Below the pieces are notes generated by a model that saw only the letters and a list, made by a program, of their open reading frames with translations, searched no databases and had not been told where the DNA came from. A stretch of DNA of 64,000 nt, taken from contig NC_064679.1 in NCBI RefSeq assembly GCF_023278565.1, positions 4,154,001 to 4,218,000 of the forward strand, read 5' to 3'. The first letter of the stretch is position 1. The number at the start of each line of letters is the position of its first letter. Below, in pieces: positions 1 through 11,407 of this stretch. This stretch comes from Colletotrichum lupini. Its lineage: Eukaryota; Ascomycota; Sordariomycetes; Glomerellales; Glomerellaceae. The position numbers and the translations under genes are program-made.

Positions 1-740
1 TGGGACCGACTACGCGGCAACAAATTCGGAAGTTGGCCGACATCGCCGTCCATTGGCCGCAAGAAGTCCGTCTCTCAACTCTCTTCCGGCTTGTTGCCGT
101 CCCCCGCAGCGGCTCGGCGGTTGTATTTCCTCTTTTGGGGCGGCATCAATGTCGGCTTCTAACTGCTTTTGGGTCGGCTCATAACACGAGACACCGCAAT
201 GATAATCCACCACGAGTCAGCATACTACAACTTCATTGGTCTCGTGCCTTGAGATGACAACGATGATCCAGCTGTTCCCCGTCGATATCCTTGGTCCCGT
301 CTGGGGGATGTGGATTTCGGGGTGGCTTCGGGGGAACGCTGTTCTCGACTCTCCAATGACATGCTTGGGCTAAACGTAACTCGGGACACCATTTGCACGA
401 GGTCAGTGGGTATGATGTTGTAGTCTTTGACTCGGATGCCGAGTCCGAGTCCTTTTCACGATGCAATTCGCATTATCAGGCGCAGACAAAGCTGTCAAAT
501 ATCTTCCTTTTAGCCAAAAGTGAGAAATACTGCGACATCGGAAAGCCTCAAACTTTAAGAATACGTTCGTCTGCTCTCCCACAGCTTAGGGTCCCTCCTC
601 TCATTTTCTACACAAGCAACATCACAGCTCCGCCCTCATTTCCCCTCATTGTACTAAGAAGGACATCTGGAACCCAACCCAGGCCAACACCTCAACTCGA
701 AGAAGGTTGGGAGTTTCACGCTGGCAATAAGAAATTCAAG
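1..740. other. intergenic / upstream of GH31 gene
   Basis: No convincing gene is visible. The stretch from about 393 to 740 is open in the frame of the downstream GH31 gene but has no in-frame ATG (the open frame begins with TTG), so it is either 5' leader or hides a short upstream exon. Confidence 0.5.
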
Positions 741-3417
741 ATGCTTCTCCAAAACGAAAAGATTCCCACCGGCTATGCGCCTCAAGAGGTCAAGGGTGCT
801 GCTGCTGCATCGTCCATACAACTCAAGTCCTCAGAAGGCCATCCCGAGGACTTCACCTTCACATTCGAGATCGTGAGGTCAAACGTCTTCCGCACAACCA
901 TCACGTCTGAGACGCGCCCTGTCCCCCCTTTCCCCAGCGCACACAAGCCAAGCGCGGACCTGGTCCCGAAAGACATCCAGATCAAGACATCAGAAAAGTC
1001 ACAATCGTTCACAACCTCCGACGTTAAGGCTGTCGTTGAATGGTCAAACACCCCTATCATCTCCCTCTACGTCGACCAAGATGACTCCGGCAAGCCCATC
1101 CACGCCGATCTCCCCTTCCGTTCATACGCCGCGGACGGGCCCGGTATCGCCCATTACTCCTCTTACAAGAAGCATACTCTCCATGTCGGACTCGGAGAGA
1201 AGGCGGCGCCCATGGACCTCGCCGGCCGCGGCTTCATCATCTCCGCAAGTGACACATTCGGATACGACGCCTACCGCACGGATCCGCTGTACAAGCACAT
1301 CCCGCTCCTCATCAACGTCACGCCCGAGGGCGCTGTCGGCATCTTCTCCACAGCTCACTCTCGTTCGACCTGGTCCATCGGATCCGAGCTCGATGGCATG
1401 TGGGGTGCGTACAAGGTGCATCGCCAATCTCATGGCGGTCTTGAGGAGTACATCATTGTCGGCAAGACCGTCGCCGAAGTCGTACACTCGTACGCTGAGC
1501 TCGTTGGATTCCCCCTGCGTGTACCGCGTTACATGATGGGTTATATTGGCGGTGGCATGAAGTACAGTGCCATGGACACCCCGCGTGCCCACGACGCCAT
1601 CATGGGATGGATCAAGAACTGCGAGAAGCACGACATCCCATTCTCTGCATTCCAGATGAGCTCTGGATACACTGTAGCTGAGCAGGAGCCCAAGACGCGC
1701 AACGTCTTTACCTGGAACTACCACCGTTTCCCTGATCCGCGGGCCTTTACCCGCGAGGCGCACTCCCACGGTCTCCGCCTGCTGGCTAATGTAAAGCCGT
1801 ATGTGCTTGCCACGCACCCGGCGTACAAAAAGTTGTCCGAAGACGGCGCCTTCTTCAAGGACCCCGCTACCGGAAAGACTGCGGTGACGAGACTTTGGAG
1901 TGCTGGTGGAGGTGAGAGCGGAGAGGGAAGTCACCTGGATTTCACCAGTAACGCTGGCTACCAGTGGTGGTATGATGGTGTCGTTGGACTGAAGAAGGTC
2001 GGTATTGACGTCATGTGGAACGATAATAATGAGTACACTGTGCCCGACGACGAGTGGCAGTGCGCTCTTGAGAAGACGGACATAATTCCGATTCCCGAGG
2101 GCCTCAGCCGGAAGGATGTTGGTATTTGGGGTCGCGCTATTCACACCGAGCTTATGGGCAAGGCTTCTCATGATGCCACGATCGAGGGTAAGCCCGAGGA
2201 GCGACCTTTCGTTCTCACGCGTAGTGCCACAGCCGGAACCATGAAGTACTGCGGTGCTTCGTGGAGTGGCGACAACGTGACCGCCTGGGAGTCCATGAAA
2301 GGCGGAAACTCTTTGGCTCTGAACGCCAGCTTCTCCCTCCTTCACGTAAGCGTTATCGAATCCTGTTCATTTCAAACCCTGACTAACAGCTCCGCAGTGC
2401 TACGGCCATGATATCGGTGGCTTCGAAGGCCCCCAGCCTACCCCAGAGCATCTCGTTCGCTGGATTCAGCTCGGCGTCCATTCCCCGCGCTTCGCCATCA
2501 ACTGCTTCAAGACCAGCGAGGCAGACAACCTCATCGGCGGTGTCATCGAGCCTTGGATGTACCCCACCGCGACACCCATCATCTGCGCCACCATTAAGCG
2601 CCGCTACGAGCTCGTCCCCTACACATACTCTCAGAACCTCCGCGCCCACCACACCGCCATCCCGCCACAGCGCTGGACCGGCTGGGGTTATGAGGCTGAC
2701 CCGGAGGTCTGGACCAAGGCGATCAAGGACGGCGATACGCAATTCTGGTTCGGCGATGCCTTCATCATTGGTGGTGTTTACGAGCCTGGTGTCGATACCG
2801 CGAGGGTGTATCTCCCGAAGAAGGGCGACGGTAGCGACTTTGGCTTCCTCAACACAAATGCGCCATATGAGCACTTTGAGGCGGGCAAGTGGCACACTGT
2901 GCTCTCGCCTTGGTATAACTCCATTCCCGTCATCGCAAGGATTGGCTCGGCCGTCCCTGTTGGCAAGCCGCTCGATACCTCCTCGGTCAAGGAGACGGAT
3001 CCAGAGTTCCCGAACCAAGCCAAGGATGACTGGCGCGGCGTGGAGATCTTCCCTCCGCCTTCGCTGCGTGGAGCCGCTGCTCAGGGGTCTGAGACGGAGC
3101 TGGGCGGTGATGATGTGAAGGGCGTGGTTTTCGAGAGTAGCTGGTACGAGGATGATGGTATCAGCCGCGAGGTGCCTGCCGAATTCAAGTTCACGATCCG
3201 ATATGAGATTGTCGATGAGCGGATCTCGGTCGAGGTTAAGACTGTTGTTACAGAAGGCTCAAAGGAGAAGTGGAGTCCTCTGTGGCTCGAAAAGGGCGTT
3301 GATGTGCTGCTGCCCGTGGGAGAAGAGAGGACTGTGGTTGTGAACGGAGCCGAGGCTCAAGAAAAGTCCCTAGATGCTAGGGGCAGGAGAGTATGGAACG
3401 TGCCTGTTACATTGTAA
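741..3417 (+). CDS. Glycoside hydrolase family 31 (alpha-glucosidase/alpha-xylosidase type)
   Basis: Retaining alpha-glycosidase of family GH31, probably intracellular because no signal peptide is seen. Two exons, 741-2345 and 2398-3417, joined across a 52-nt GT-AG intron, give 874 aa. Visible GH31 signatures are the nucleophile region GIDVMWNDNNEY near residue 430, RSATAGTMKYCGASWSGDN near residue 500 (its Asp is the expected acid/base), and CYGHDIGGFEG immediately after the intron. The N-terminal half has the beta-sandwich domain expected before the barrel. I chose ATG 741 because it is the first in-frame ATG; a short upstream exon is possible because the frame stays open for over 100 codons before it. 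Substrate cannot be set from sequence: WNDNNEY rather than the WxDMNE of classical maltases points to a divergent fungal subgroup. Confidence 0.9.
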
Positions 3418-4006
3418 ACGCTATCCAGTTTCTTCGTTCCAACGGGATACGATATTGCAATATGAATTATGACGGCCCTTCAATTGATGCTGGTGTCCGG
3501 GATAAATCACTCGTAAAATCAATGCATCGCCGAACCCGACAATTGGCGTCTCAATTCAGTTCACATGTTTGGAAGGAATAATCCCACGGGAAGGACAGAA
3601 TATATTCATGAGCATCGTAGTTTTATTGGGGGATATGTAATGTGGTATCGATGTTCTATGAGCCGAAGCACCCGTTCTAGCTCAGACTCACCCTTCCCAA
3701 GTAACTATTGAGTACTTTTGTTGAGTACTTAGCCAGCTTCATGCTTGGTTAATCCAAGTTCATCTCTCAACGATGAGCGTCTGCAGGATTGCAGCACCAG
3801 AAGACCCCTTCCGATGTAATCACTCCCGATTCATACCTGTGTCGATGTCAATCCATCCAATGACTCGATGACAGCAGATCTGCGTAGTTGGGACACCGGC
3901 CCAGTGTATAGTAGGAACACGAGCCTAAGCTATGAAAGGGACACGAGCCCAGCGCCGGTAGCTGTCGTAGTTGATGTGTCCATTGCATGTTGCAATGTGT
4001 GACGAG
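3418..4006. other. intergenic, convergent gene ends
   Basis: Contains the 3' ends of the GH31 gene (+) and the 2EXR gene (-). Near 3910-3955 a short motif (GGaACACGAGCC, then GGGACACGAGCC) occurs twice in tandem. No gene seen. Confidence 0.5.
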
Positions 4007-4747
4007 CTAGATGTACAGCGCCTCCAAGGACTTCAGACCAGAGAAGACGGCGCGCCATTTGCCGCTACGCTTCTTGCTCTTAGCCTTGCAAGCAACATCG
4101 ATAGTGCGACGAGGGTCTTCGTAACCACTGTACTCAACAACAGCGTGCTGGATATTCTTGCACCAGGCTGATAGCTCAGATGAGACGCTCATTCTGTACA
4201 AAGGAGCTTTCATGTGGAGGACGTCAATGGTTGAGTTGAAGGAGACAACATCAGTAAAGCGAGAGGTCTGGCGGTTGTGAACCTCGATGTCGAAGCCCAA
4301 GCCCTGGTCGGTGTCCTCCAAGCGAGGCATGCGGACCTTCTGGCGGATAGAGTGTGCGATCTCACGAGACAGGTAGTTGGTTTGATTGTCGATGGCGTTG
4401 TAGTTGCTGATCGACTCCTCTTTGCCCTTGAGATGAAGCTTTGAGATTTCGCGTTCCTCTCTGTCCAGTCTGTTGCCGTTACCCTTGATTGGGCGGCGGT
4501 AGTCGTGGATGACTGCGTCGAAGTGACGAGGCTCGAGGTAGAACTCCTTCCAGATCATGACTTGGATCTCGCAAGGGAACCTGGCGAAGTAGTGGAAGCT
4601 GTCTGTTGGAGCTTGAGCTTCGACCTTGGCTTGGCCTGCGGCTTCGACTTGAGTGTCGGCCTTGTCCTTGGCTGCTGTCTTGAGATTGGTCATCTCGCTG
4701 ACAGTGGAAGACTTCTGTGTAGGCTTGTTGCAGCGATGAGCACACAT
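4007..4747 (-). CDS. 2EXR-domain hypothetical protein
   Basis: Single exon of 246 aa. After a low-complexity, charged N-terminus (about residues 1-48), the segment FHYFARFPCEIQVMIWKEF matches the start of the fungal 2EXR domain, whose consensus is F.FP.LP.EIR..IW. The rest fits the usual architecture of these 200-350 aa proteins, with a charged middle and a C-terminus describing a core that ends in W/F-rich strands. No signal peptide or membrane segment. Function of the family is unknown; it is strongly expanded in Pezizomycotina. ATG 4747 is used; a later Met at residue 19 is possible. No functional link to the flanking genes is apparent. Confidence 0.75.
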   Translation of the reverse strand: MCAHRCNKPTQKSSTVSEMTNLKTAAKDKADTQVEAAGQAKVEAQAPTDSFHYFARFPCEIQVMIWKEFYLEPRHFDAVIHDYRRPIKGNGNRLDREEREISKLHLKGKEESISNYNAIDNQTNYLSREIAHSIRQKVRMPRLEDTDQGLGFDIEVHNRQTSRFTDVVSFNSTIDVLHMKAPLYRMSVSSELSAWCKNIQHAVVEYSGYEDPRRTIDVACKAKSKKRSGKWRAVFSGLKSLEALYI

Positions 4748-5569
4748 TGTGAATGTTGTTTGTAGATGAAGAGGAATTGGGTGAGTAGAATATGTGGGTT
4801 GTTTAATGTGGAATGCTCAAGAGACGAAGTCTGAAGAATGGTATATGTAGGATGGATGGATGAATGGTTGATCTGCTGGGAATTAGAGAAGGGGAAGGCA
4901 TCTTTTTATGCCCTCTGACCGGGCGTCTGGCGGAAAGTTCGTAAATCTTGGACCCAACCTTGTCTATTAGCTTTCGGCCTTCCATGGTTCGGAACTGCGC
5001 GTGAGTCCATTGATGGCCGCCAGGCTACCTAGGCCAACCAAGATCGTGGGCAAACCACCCACGATTTTTGCCCAAGTCTCTTCCATCAAATTGAGATCAA
5101 AGGGGTAGTAGTGAGATGCACATTTCAGATACTTATGCAAAATACTTATGCTATCGTTTAGATCACGAGAGCAGTCCGATAGAACGCCTCATAATCTTTC
5201 AACCTAGAATAATTCCAATTAAAGCTTATGATGCTCTCTATTGAAACTTCCTTTCCCAGTTAGTCAAATGATCGTTCGAAGTACATAAGTAGATGCTCTG
5301 GATTGTCCCGAAAACTTGGTAGGTTCAAGTGAACTTCTTCTAACCGACTTTCCGGTAAATCCTCCAACTGAATGTAACCTACGACGGAGTTACCTAGAGA
5401 TTGGAAAAGTTAGCTCCCTAACTTGGGTACATCGACACCTTTTGCATTCCACTGAACCACATCGGCCTCGAATCTAGGTTGACAACCGAAAGGGTATAGC
5501 TTGGGTTCACCTTTATCCCTTGTCCATACTAGTGTCACATGACGCATCCATATTTCTTTGGCTTTTGCC
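4748..5569. other. intergenic
   Basis: AT-richer sequence upstream of the 2EXR gene. A run CATCTTTTTATGCC near 4900 gives a TATA-like box on the minus strand about 160 nt before its ATG. No coding pattern or repeat recognised. Confidence 0.4.
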
Positions 5570-5953
5570 CTAGACACTGCGTATGTTCCACTTTTCTTCG
5601 TGATCAGAACCTAGCCAACGGAGATTGAGACGACTATAGTGCTCGCATGTATTCAGAAACCTCTTTGGTTCCATAATCCGATCCATGTCCAAGTCTGCAT
5701 ACAGCATACTCTCTTCATCTCCCGGGAGGTCCTTGGAGAGTTTCCTTCCATCAGGTTTGTAAACTGCACAGCATCCACCGCCCGGTTTGTTGCATAGCTG
5801 TCCAGAAAGTGTCTGCATCTTGTCAATCGTTTCTTGTGTGAGAACATCCGTACAGCGCAGCACGAAACATGAACCTTCAACCACGTGAGTTCGAGACATG
5901 CTTTGTTGTCCTAGTCTCGTGTCAGCATCTCCCTCACAGCAGATGTGACGCAA
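5570..5953 (-). pseudogene. Nitrilase C-terminal remnant
   Basis: The minus-strand frame encodes about 115 aa that read as the last third of a carbon-nitrogen hydrolase: SRTHVVEGSCFVLRCTDVL (family: R.hA.EG..FV...), then GGGCCAVYKPDGRKLSK, then LYADLDMDRI, then CEHYSRLNLRWLG (family HYsRPDL). The catalytic Glu, Lys and Cys segments, which would lie upstream at higher coordinates, are absent from the roughly 400 bp before the carboxypeptidase gene begins. The conserved Pro-Asp of the SRPDL motif is replaced by Leu-Asn. I therefore read it as an orphan fragment rather than a working nitrilase. A very short exon-rich gene cannot be fully excluded. Confidence 0.6.
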
Positions 5954-6361
5954 GTATCAATCAGTAGCGATTGGAGCTTTGATTGCTTTCCCGAACCCGC
6001 AGGCAATTGATTGTTAGCTTACAAATCGGGCGTATGCCTTTCAATTGCCGAGAGTCCGTGGAAGCGGGTGGAGAGTGCCCCTCATGCGGGTTTTTTTTTC
6101 CTCTTTGATACATCATTATCCCAAAACAGCATGTTTGAGCCGCTACAGTTTTTTTTCGCTCGATACTATAGATATGCCATTAGTCAATTGGCTAAACGTG
6201 GACTGCTCATTCTTAGTTCAATGTGTTGGAAAAGTCGGTTCGAGTTAGAATATCCATGAAACATTCTCCTCGGGCAAACCTATGTCCATCCTGCGGCTTA
6301 TGAGTGAAAAGAGAGAATGATTATTACAAGCTTGCTACTTAGGGGACTAGGTCATAACGAT

Positions 6362-8196
6362 TCACGGGGAAGAGATACCCTTCTTCGCCATAGTCTGTTT
6401 GAAGGCTTCCAGAGCAACCTCTGGTTGATAAGCAGGCACTTCATGACCCGCCTCATGAACCCTCAGCCAACTCAAGTTCTTGATGTTCTTGTACTCGCCC
6501 ATCTTCTTGCCGTTCATTGTGAAATCCTTCATCTCTGCCTTTTCGAACTCCTCACCCCCGATCTTCTTCGCTGCGTTGTAATTGCCAATATAGTTGCAGA
6601 TGAAGTCTATGGGCGATAGTTAGCAATGTTACAAACATCTCAGAAGAACATGCCGAGACTTACCAGCGTCACCAGACCAAATCAGAACTTGGACATCCTT
6701 CTTTGTGATATCTTGAAGCTTAGTGAGGAAAGATCGCTGACCTGGTAGCAGCTGAGTCAGCTTCAAATATGGTTAATTCGCGTTAAGTACACTTACCATC
6801 GCCGGTCGAGGTGAACTTATCGTATGGTGCTTGAGGGCACTCTTGGTACTCAGATTTGGCACCGATCGCCTTCATAACCTCAGGCTTCTTGATGTATGCC
6901 TGATAAGTTCCAGGAGGGAATTTGTCGTCCGCGGCTCTAACATCGTACACGTTAAAAGTCTTAGCCGCTTCGATGGGTGCTTCAACGGCGGCATAGCACG
7001 CATTCTCAGCGGCCACGCAAGCTTCGTTCTGTCCCTCAAGGCCAGTGCACTTTTCCATCGCAGGCTTGCAATCCTTCTCATAGGCCTTAGTGAGCTCATC
7101 AAACTTGGGCTGGTCGATGATCTTGTTGTACGTGTTGTTCACCGCATACTCCAGGTAATCCTTGTATTGGACGACTGTCACGCGTTGTCAGCATCCATCA
7201 TCTCAACTTACGTCAACGCCGTGAAAAATTCGCATACCTGGGTCGATCCATCCGTTTCCGATACCGAGAGCGACAATCTTGATCTTCTCCCCTTTGACAG
7301 TGCCCTTGTCGATAGCGTCATTCTGAGTCTGAAAGTGATCGATGAACTCCGGGCCGTAGTGGCCGCCGTAAGACTCGGTGAACAGACCGAACTCGCGGCC
7401 CTTGTAATCGGGAAATTTGCTGTAGAAAGATTGCATCAACGCCCAGACTTTTGGCGCGGCCTTGACGGTGCTGTCTGTATCACTCGTGCCGTAGCTGAAA
7501 CCGGCTCCGATTGGCTGATCCACATAGAGCTTTGATGAGCATGCCGCCGTCAGCATGGAACATGGGGTAATAGCATTGAAAGACAATGTGAGTGTGCGGA
7601 GACAGCACGGTAAGAGGACGAGCGCGGTTGTATTAAGCTTGTGGGGCCGTGTCAATCACACACCGGGACGGACGGGGACTCACCATATTGGCAACATTGT
7701 TCCATGAGTTGGGGTTCAGAATGGGATCTGCGCCGGGGGCCTTGTTGAAGGTGCATGGCCCGTTTTCTTGGAAAAGGCCGAGCATGGAGCTGCAGCCCGG
7801 ACCACCGTTTAGCCACAGAGCGACGGGGGCCGTATTCGCATCTTTGCGAGCTTCGAAGAACCAGAAGAACATGTTTTGATCGGTACCTGAGGTATTTCGT
7901 CAGCATCTCTGGCGTCATCGCAAGGATGGTGAGAATTGAGGTGAGGAAGAAGACTCACCGACGTCGAAGTAGCCAGAGTATTGCTTGACGCCCTTGGTCG
8001 TCTCGCAGATTCCCGAGTCCTGGACGTATCTTGTTCTGGAGCTCGTCGCCGCATGCTCATAAACCGTGAAGTTCGTTCCCAAGTCAGACATAAGGCTGTA
8101 GGTCCTGTCGACGGAGTAGCTCTTGGGCGTCGCCAGCGCAACACTAAGGCTAGCCAGGCCTAGAGTGGCCACAGAGCAAGGAAGCGCAACTCTCAT
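6362..8196 (-). CDS. Secreted serine carboxypeptidase (peptidase family S10)
   Basis: Releases C-terminal residues from peptides; expected to be secreted or vacuolar. Six exons on the minus strand: 8196-7959, 7886-7684, 7529-7238, 7174-6797, 6741-6664 and 6606-6362, total 1434 nt, 477 aa. The N-terminus [20 protein letters not shown] is a signal peptide. Conserved S10 elements are all present: [20 protein letters not shown] (substrate carboxylate binding), the catalytic Ser in ESYGGHYGP, the catalytic Asp in WSGDADFICN (codon split by the last intron), and the catalytic His in [11 protein letters not shown]. The middle has several Cys ([18 protein letters not shown]), as in carboxypeptidase S1-type enzymes. 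Every intron is GT-AG and 55-155 nt. Confidence 0.93.
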
Positions 8197-9588
8197 TTCG
8201 GCACCGCTGCTTCGACAAATTGGTAGAGACGGCAAAAAGATGTAGGTGAAATGATACCAGATCGCTGCGGAAGTGAGCAAAGATCTGGTGATGCAGGAGG
8301 TGGCAGGTGGACGGTATTTGAGCTCAGCACGATGTGTGGCAGCACGGGTTGTGGAGGGTGTAGCGCGGGGACGCCAAGTAGGACAGTCTTAGCCGATCTA
8401 CGCAAGTAGAGTTCGTCGTACGGGCACCTCCAGGCTATAGCAGCCGCAGCTTTTGATACCCACCTCAATTACTAGATAGGCAAAAAACCACGCGTTCTCG
8501 GAGTCGGAGGTATTATTAAACAGCCAGAGTTGCTTCAATACCACGTAAAAAGAAACAAAGTCTGTAGGCTACTGCAGCGCGCCGATCGCGTCTGTCGGCA
8601 AACCTGGTGTAAAGTTCTCGGGAGCCGGCAGCTCGAGTGGATCCCACCGAGCGGGATAGACCGCAGTCCGAAGGGGCATCGCCAGCTGGGTACACCTACA
8701 GTAGCAGCTGCGTTCATTTTCTCCCTGTTTGATGGTGAGTTGTGCAGTAACATGCGGCCGCCCGTGGTGTAGCCTCGGCCAGACTGTCTCTCAACTCGTC
8801 GGGTGTTTCGTCCGAGCGCGCCATCTGATCAAAGGGAAACAAAGTCAACATTAGACACTGTTTCGCTGGCGAACGGAACAGTTCGCTTCCCAAGATTGAG
8901 CCTCATTTCCAGAAGAGAGAGCGCTAAATTGTTCGGCAAGCTTACAAAACAGATAACGAATACCCACTAGAGTCTAGAAATTTTTGAGTCGAAAGAAAAG
9001 AGCGTTCAGAAGTAAATTGGAGATGTGAGATGAGGTTCCGCAGAAGAGTCTCGCAGAAAGTTAAGCCCCTGGCGGCGATCACCAATCATGAGAGCCAACG
9101 CTAAATTACGGTTATCTGCACATGCCGCCTTGCGGCATGTTCTCTGAGATCTGTATTTTAATTGGAAGACGTCACGTTTTAATGCGAGGAAGATCCCTAC
9201 GAGTTCCAAAAGTCAGCCATCACAGCCGTCTCCTTTCTGACGTTTAGGAGTCCTTGGGACGTTCTGAAATATGCTGGGTGAAAACTTGATCAACAGCGTA
9301 CGATGCCTAGTTGAACCTTCGTGGGGCACCGGTGGTAGACTTTCGGAACCCTCGAATCCGTCCAGTTAAAATCACGATGAGCTAGTGAAGTAAGGCTGGC
9401 TGGCACCCACGCACCGAAAGCCACGCGATCTCAACAAGGTCACGAGTATCGTAGAACAAAACCAGGGGTTTATTACAGTCAGATATTATCATTACTATCC
9501 TTCTCGTATACCATATACTAACCCTGTTTCATGTACTCGTGTCATGCGATTGTCGTAAAAATATTTACAGAATGTGCAGATCTAGGTC
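8197..9588. other. intergenic
   Basis: Promoter side of the carboxypeptidase gene and 3' flank of the sugar transporter. Small open frames exist on both strands, but none has a recognisable motif or splice structure. Confidence 0.4.
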
Positions 9589-11407
9589 TCAGACCTTAGA
9601 TGGCTTTTCTTGGACAACCGGCTGTAAGTCAGACTTTGCGATGCTGTTCCTCTCACTATCGCTGTCGCGAGGCACCACACCGTTGTTCTCCAACTCGGTG
9701 ATCCTAGCAGTCTGTTCGCCTCGCCAATCTGCTCCCGAGTCAGTTTTCCGATCTTGGTGTCGCGTTCTGTATGTGGTGATGAACTTACGTCTTGACTTCC
9801 AAGCTGGGACGCCAGCAGCAAACATCTCATCAATCTCCTCAAGAGATTTCCTAGACATCTCGGGCATGCAGAACCAACCCCAGACCAGGCCACAGGCTGA
9901 AATCGACCCGTAGATCAGGCCGACCCGGGAACCAAGGTTCGCCGGTTCCTGCAGCAGGTAAGGCAACGTGAAAGTTGAGATAAAGTTGCAAAGGTTAGCA
10001 GTCAGCCAGAAAAGCATGACCGACTTGTCTCGAAGTGTGATGTGGGGAATTTCGGTCTTAGTAAGCTGCAAACTGTATAGGATGTTAACCAAGTTTCTTA
10101 TGGTCGCTATGCACGTTGATGAGGGTCAACTTACGGGCCTCCGAAAGACACGAAGTGGAAAATGGGAAACATCATCGTCAAAGCAACGATGCCTTTGTTA
10201 ATATCGACTGTCGGGTGCGCAATCGTACCCAGCCCACCCATGACCATGAGAACTGCTGTTTGCATGAAGCCCATGTACAAGAAAAGCGGGCGGCGACCGG
10301 CCTTGTCGATGATGAACATGAAAGTGATTGCGGTCGCAAGCAAGAGGCCTCGCTTGACCATGGTTGCCATGAAAGGGTCGATGACCTTCAAGCTCTTCAA
10401 GAAGATTGTGCCGTACAAGTTGGAGAATGATGCACCTGAAAGTTGAGCCAGTGCAGCAGCGATGAGGCCGTTGACAGTACGACGCTAGACTACGCATTAG
10501 CGGATAAATTGTACCGTGGAACAAGTTACTCACCAAGTTCGTGCCCTTAACCAAGTCTTTCCACTTTCCAGTGGTCTCGCTCGTGTTGAGGGCTTCTTGG
10601 AGAAGCTTGGCTTCCTTCTCGGCGTCGTAGTTCGGCATCGCTCCGTAAAGATAGTCCAGGTTCTCAACCGCCTTGGCGTAGTTCCCCTTCCGAAGAAGCC
10701 ACCGCGGGGATTCGGGAATCAAAACCCAGAAGAACAAGGAAAAGGCCGGAAAGATGAAACCAATGCCCACGGGAATCTTCCAGCAGTTGTCGTCCTTGAT
10801 CTTGCTCGTAACATCGGTGATAATCGACGCAATGAATGCTGCAAAAACTCCGTTTACACCGTAGATAGCTGTAAGTGAGCCTCTAACCGCTGCTGGTGCG
10901 ATCTCGGCTTGAAACATTGGAATGAGGAATGCCTCCATGCCGACGTGGAAGTTGACAATCATTCGGCCAGCGAGTAGCTGATTGTAATTCTTTGCAGTGT
11001 AGACGATGATGGTTCCGGCCATACAGACAATGTTGGTGAGAATGAATACCAGCCTCCGGCCCCATCGCTCGCCGATCTGAGCTCCACATATTACACCGAC
11101 AGCGTATACGAGGAGAGGAAATGAGTTCATATAAGCCAGCTTGTTTGATGTGAACCCGAAAGCCTTCTTGGCTGGAATGTAGTCGCCGAACCGTTGTTCA
11201 AACGCTTAGAGCCCGTTGTCAGCTAGTCCTTCCTGGTTCTCATACCGTAATAAGATACTCACGCGTCATAGCCTGAATGGTGTTGAGTGTTGATCCCTCA
11301 TATCCGAATGTGAATACACTCATGCCAAATACCAAGGTGACCATCAACAGATTAGATGTGATGTGACGTGTCACCTTGTAATTGTGACGGCGGAGGAAGT
11401 CGAGCAT
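9589..11407 (-). CDS. MFS sugar transporter
   Basis: Plasma-membrane sugar:H+ symporter of the major facilitator superfamily, sugar-transporter family. Four exons: 11407-11263, 11204-10534, 10484-10135 and 10072-9589, total 1650 nt, 549 aa. Family motifs seen are GERWGRRLVF (loop 2-3), PESPRWLLRKG after TM6, and DKAGRRPLFLY (loop 8-9). There are about 12 hydrophobic segments and a charged cytosolic tail. ATG 11407 is the first true ATG; the open frame before it begins with TTG. A further 63-nt in-frame intron near 9789-9727 (donor GTAAGT, acceptor CAG) may be spliced out of the tail region and would shorten the protein by 21 aa. Similar transporters carry hexoses, maltose-type disaccharides or quinate; the substrate is not determinable here. 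Confidence 0.9.

Noticed and set aside
1122..2345. 407-codon open frame antisense to the GH31 gene
   Set aside because: It is an exact shadow of the GH31 exon on the other strand. It has no motif and reflects the codon bias of a GC-rich gene.
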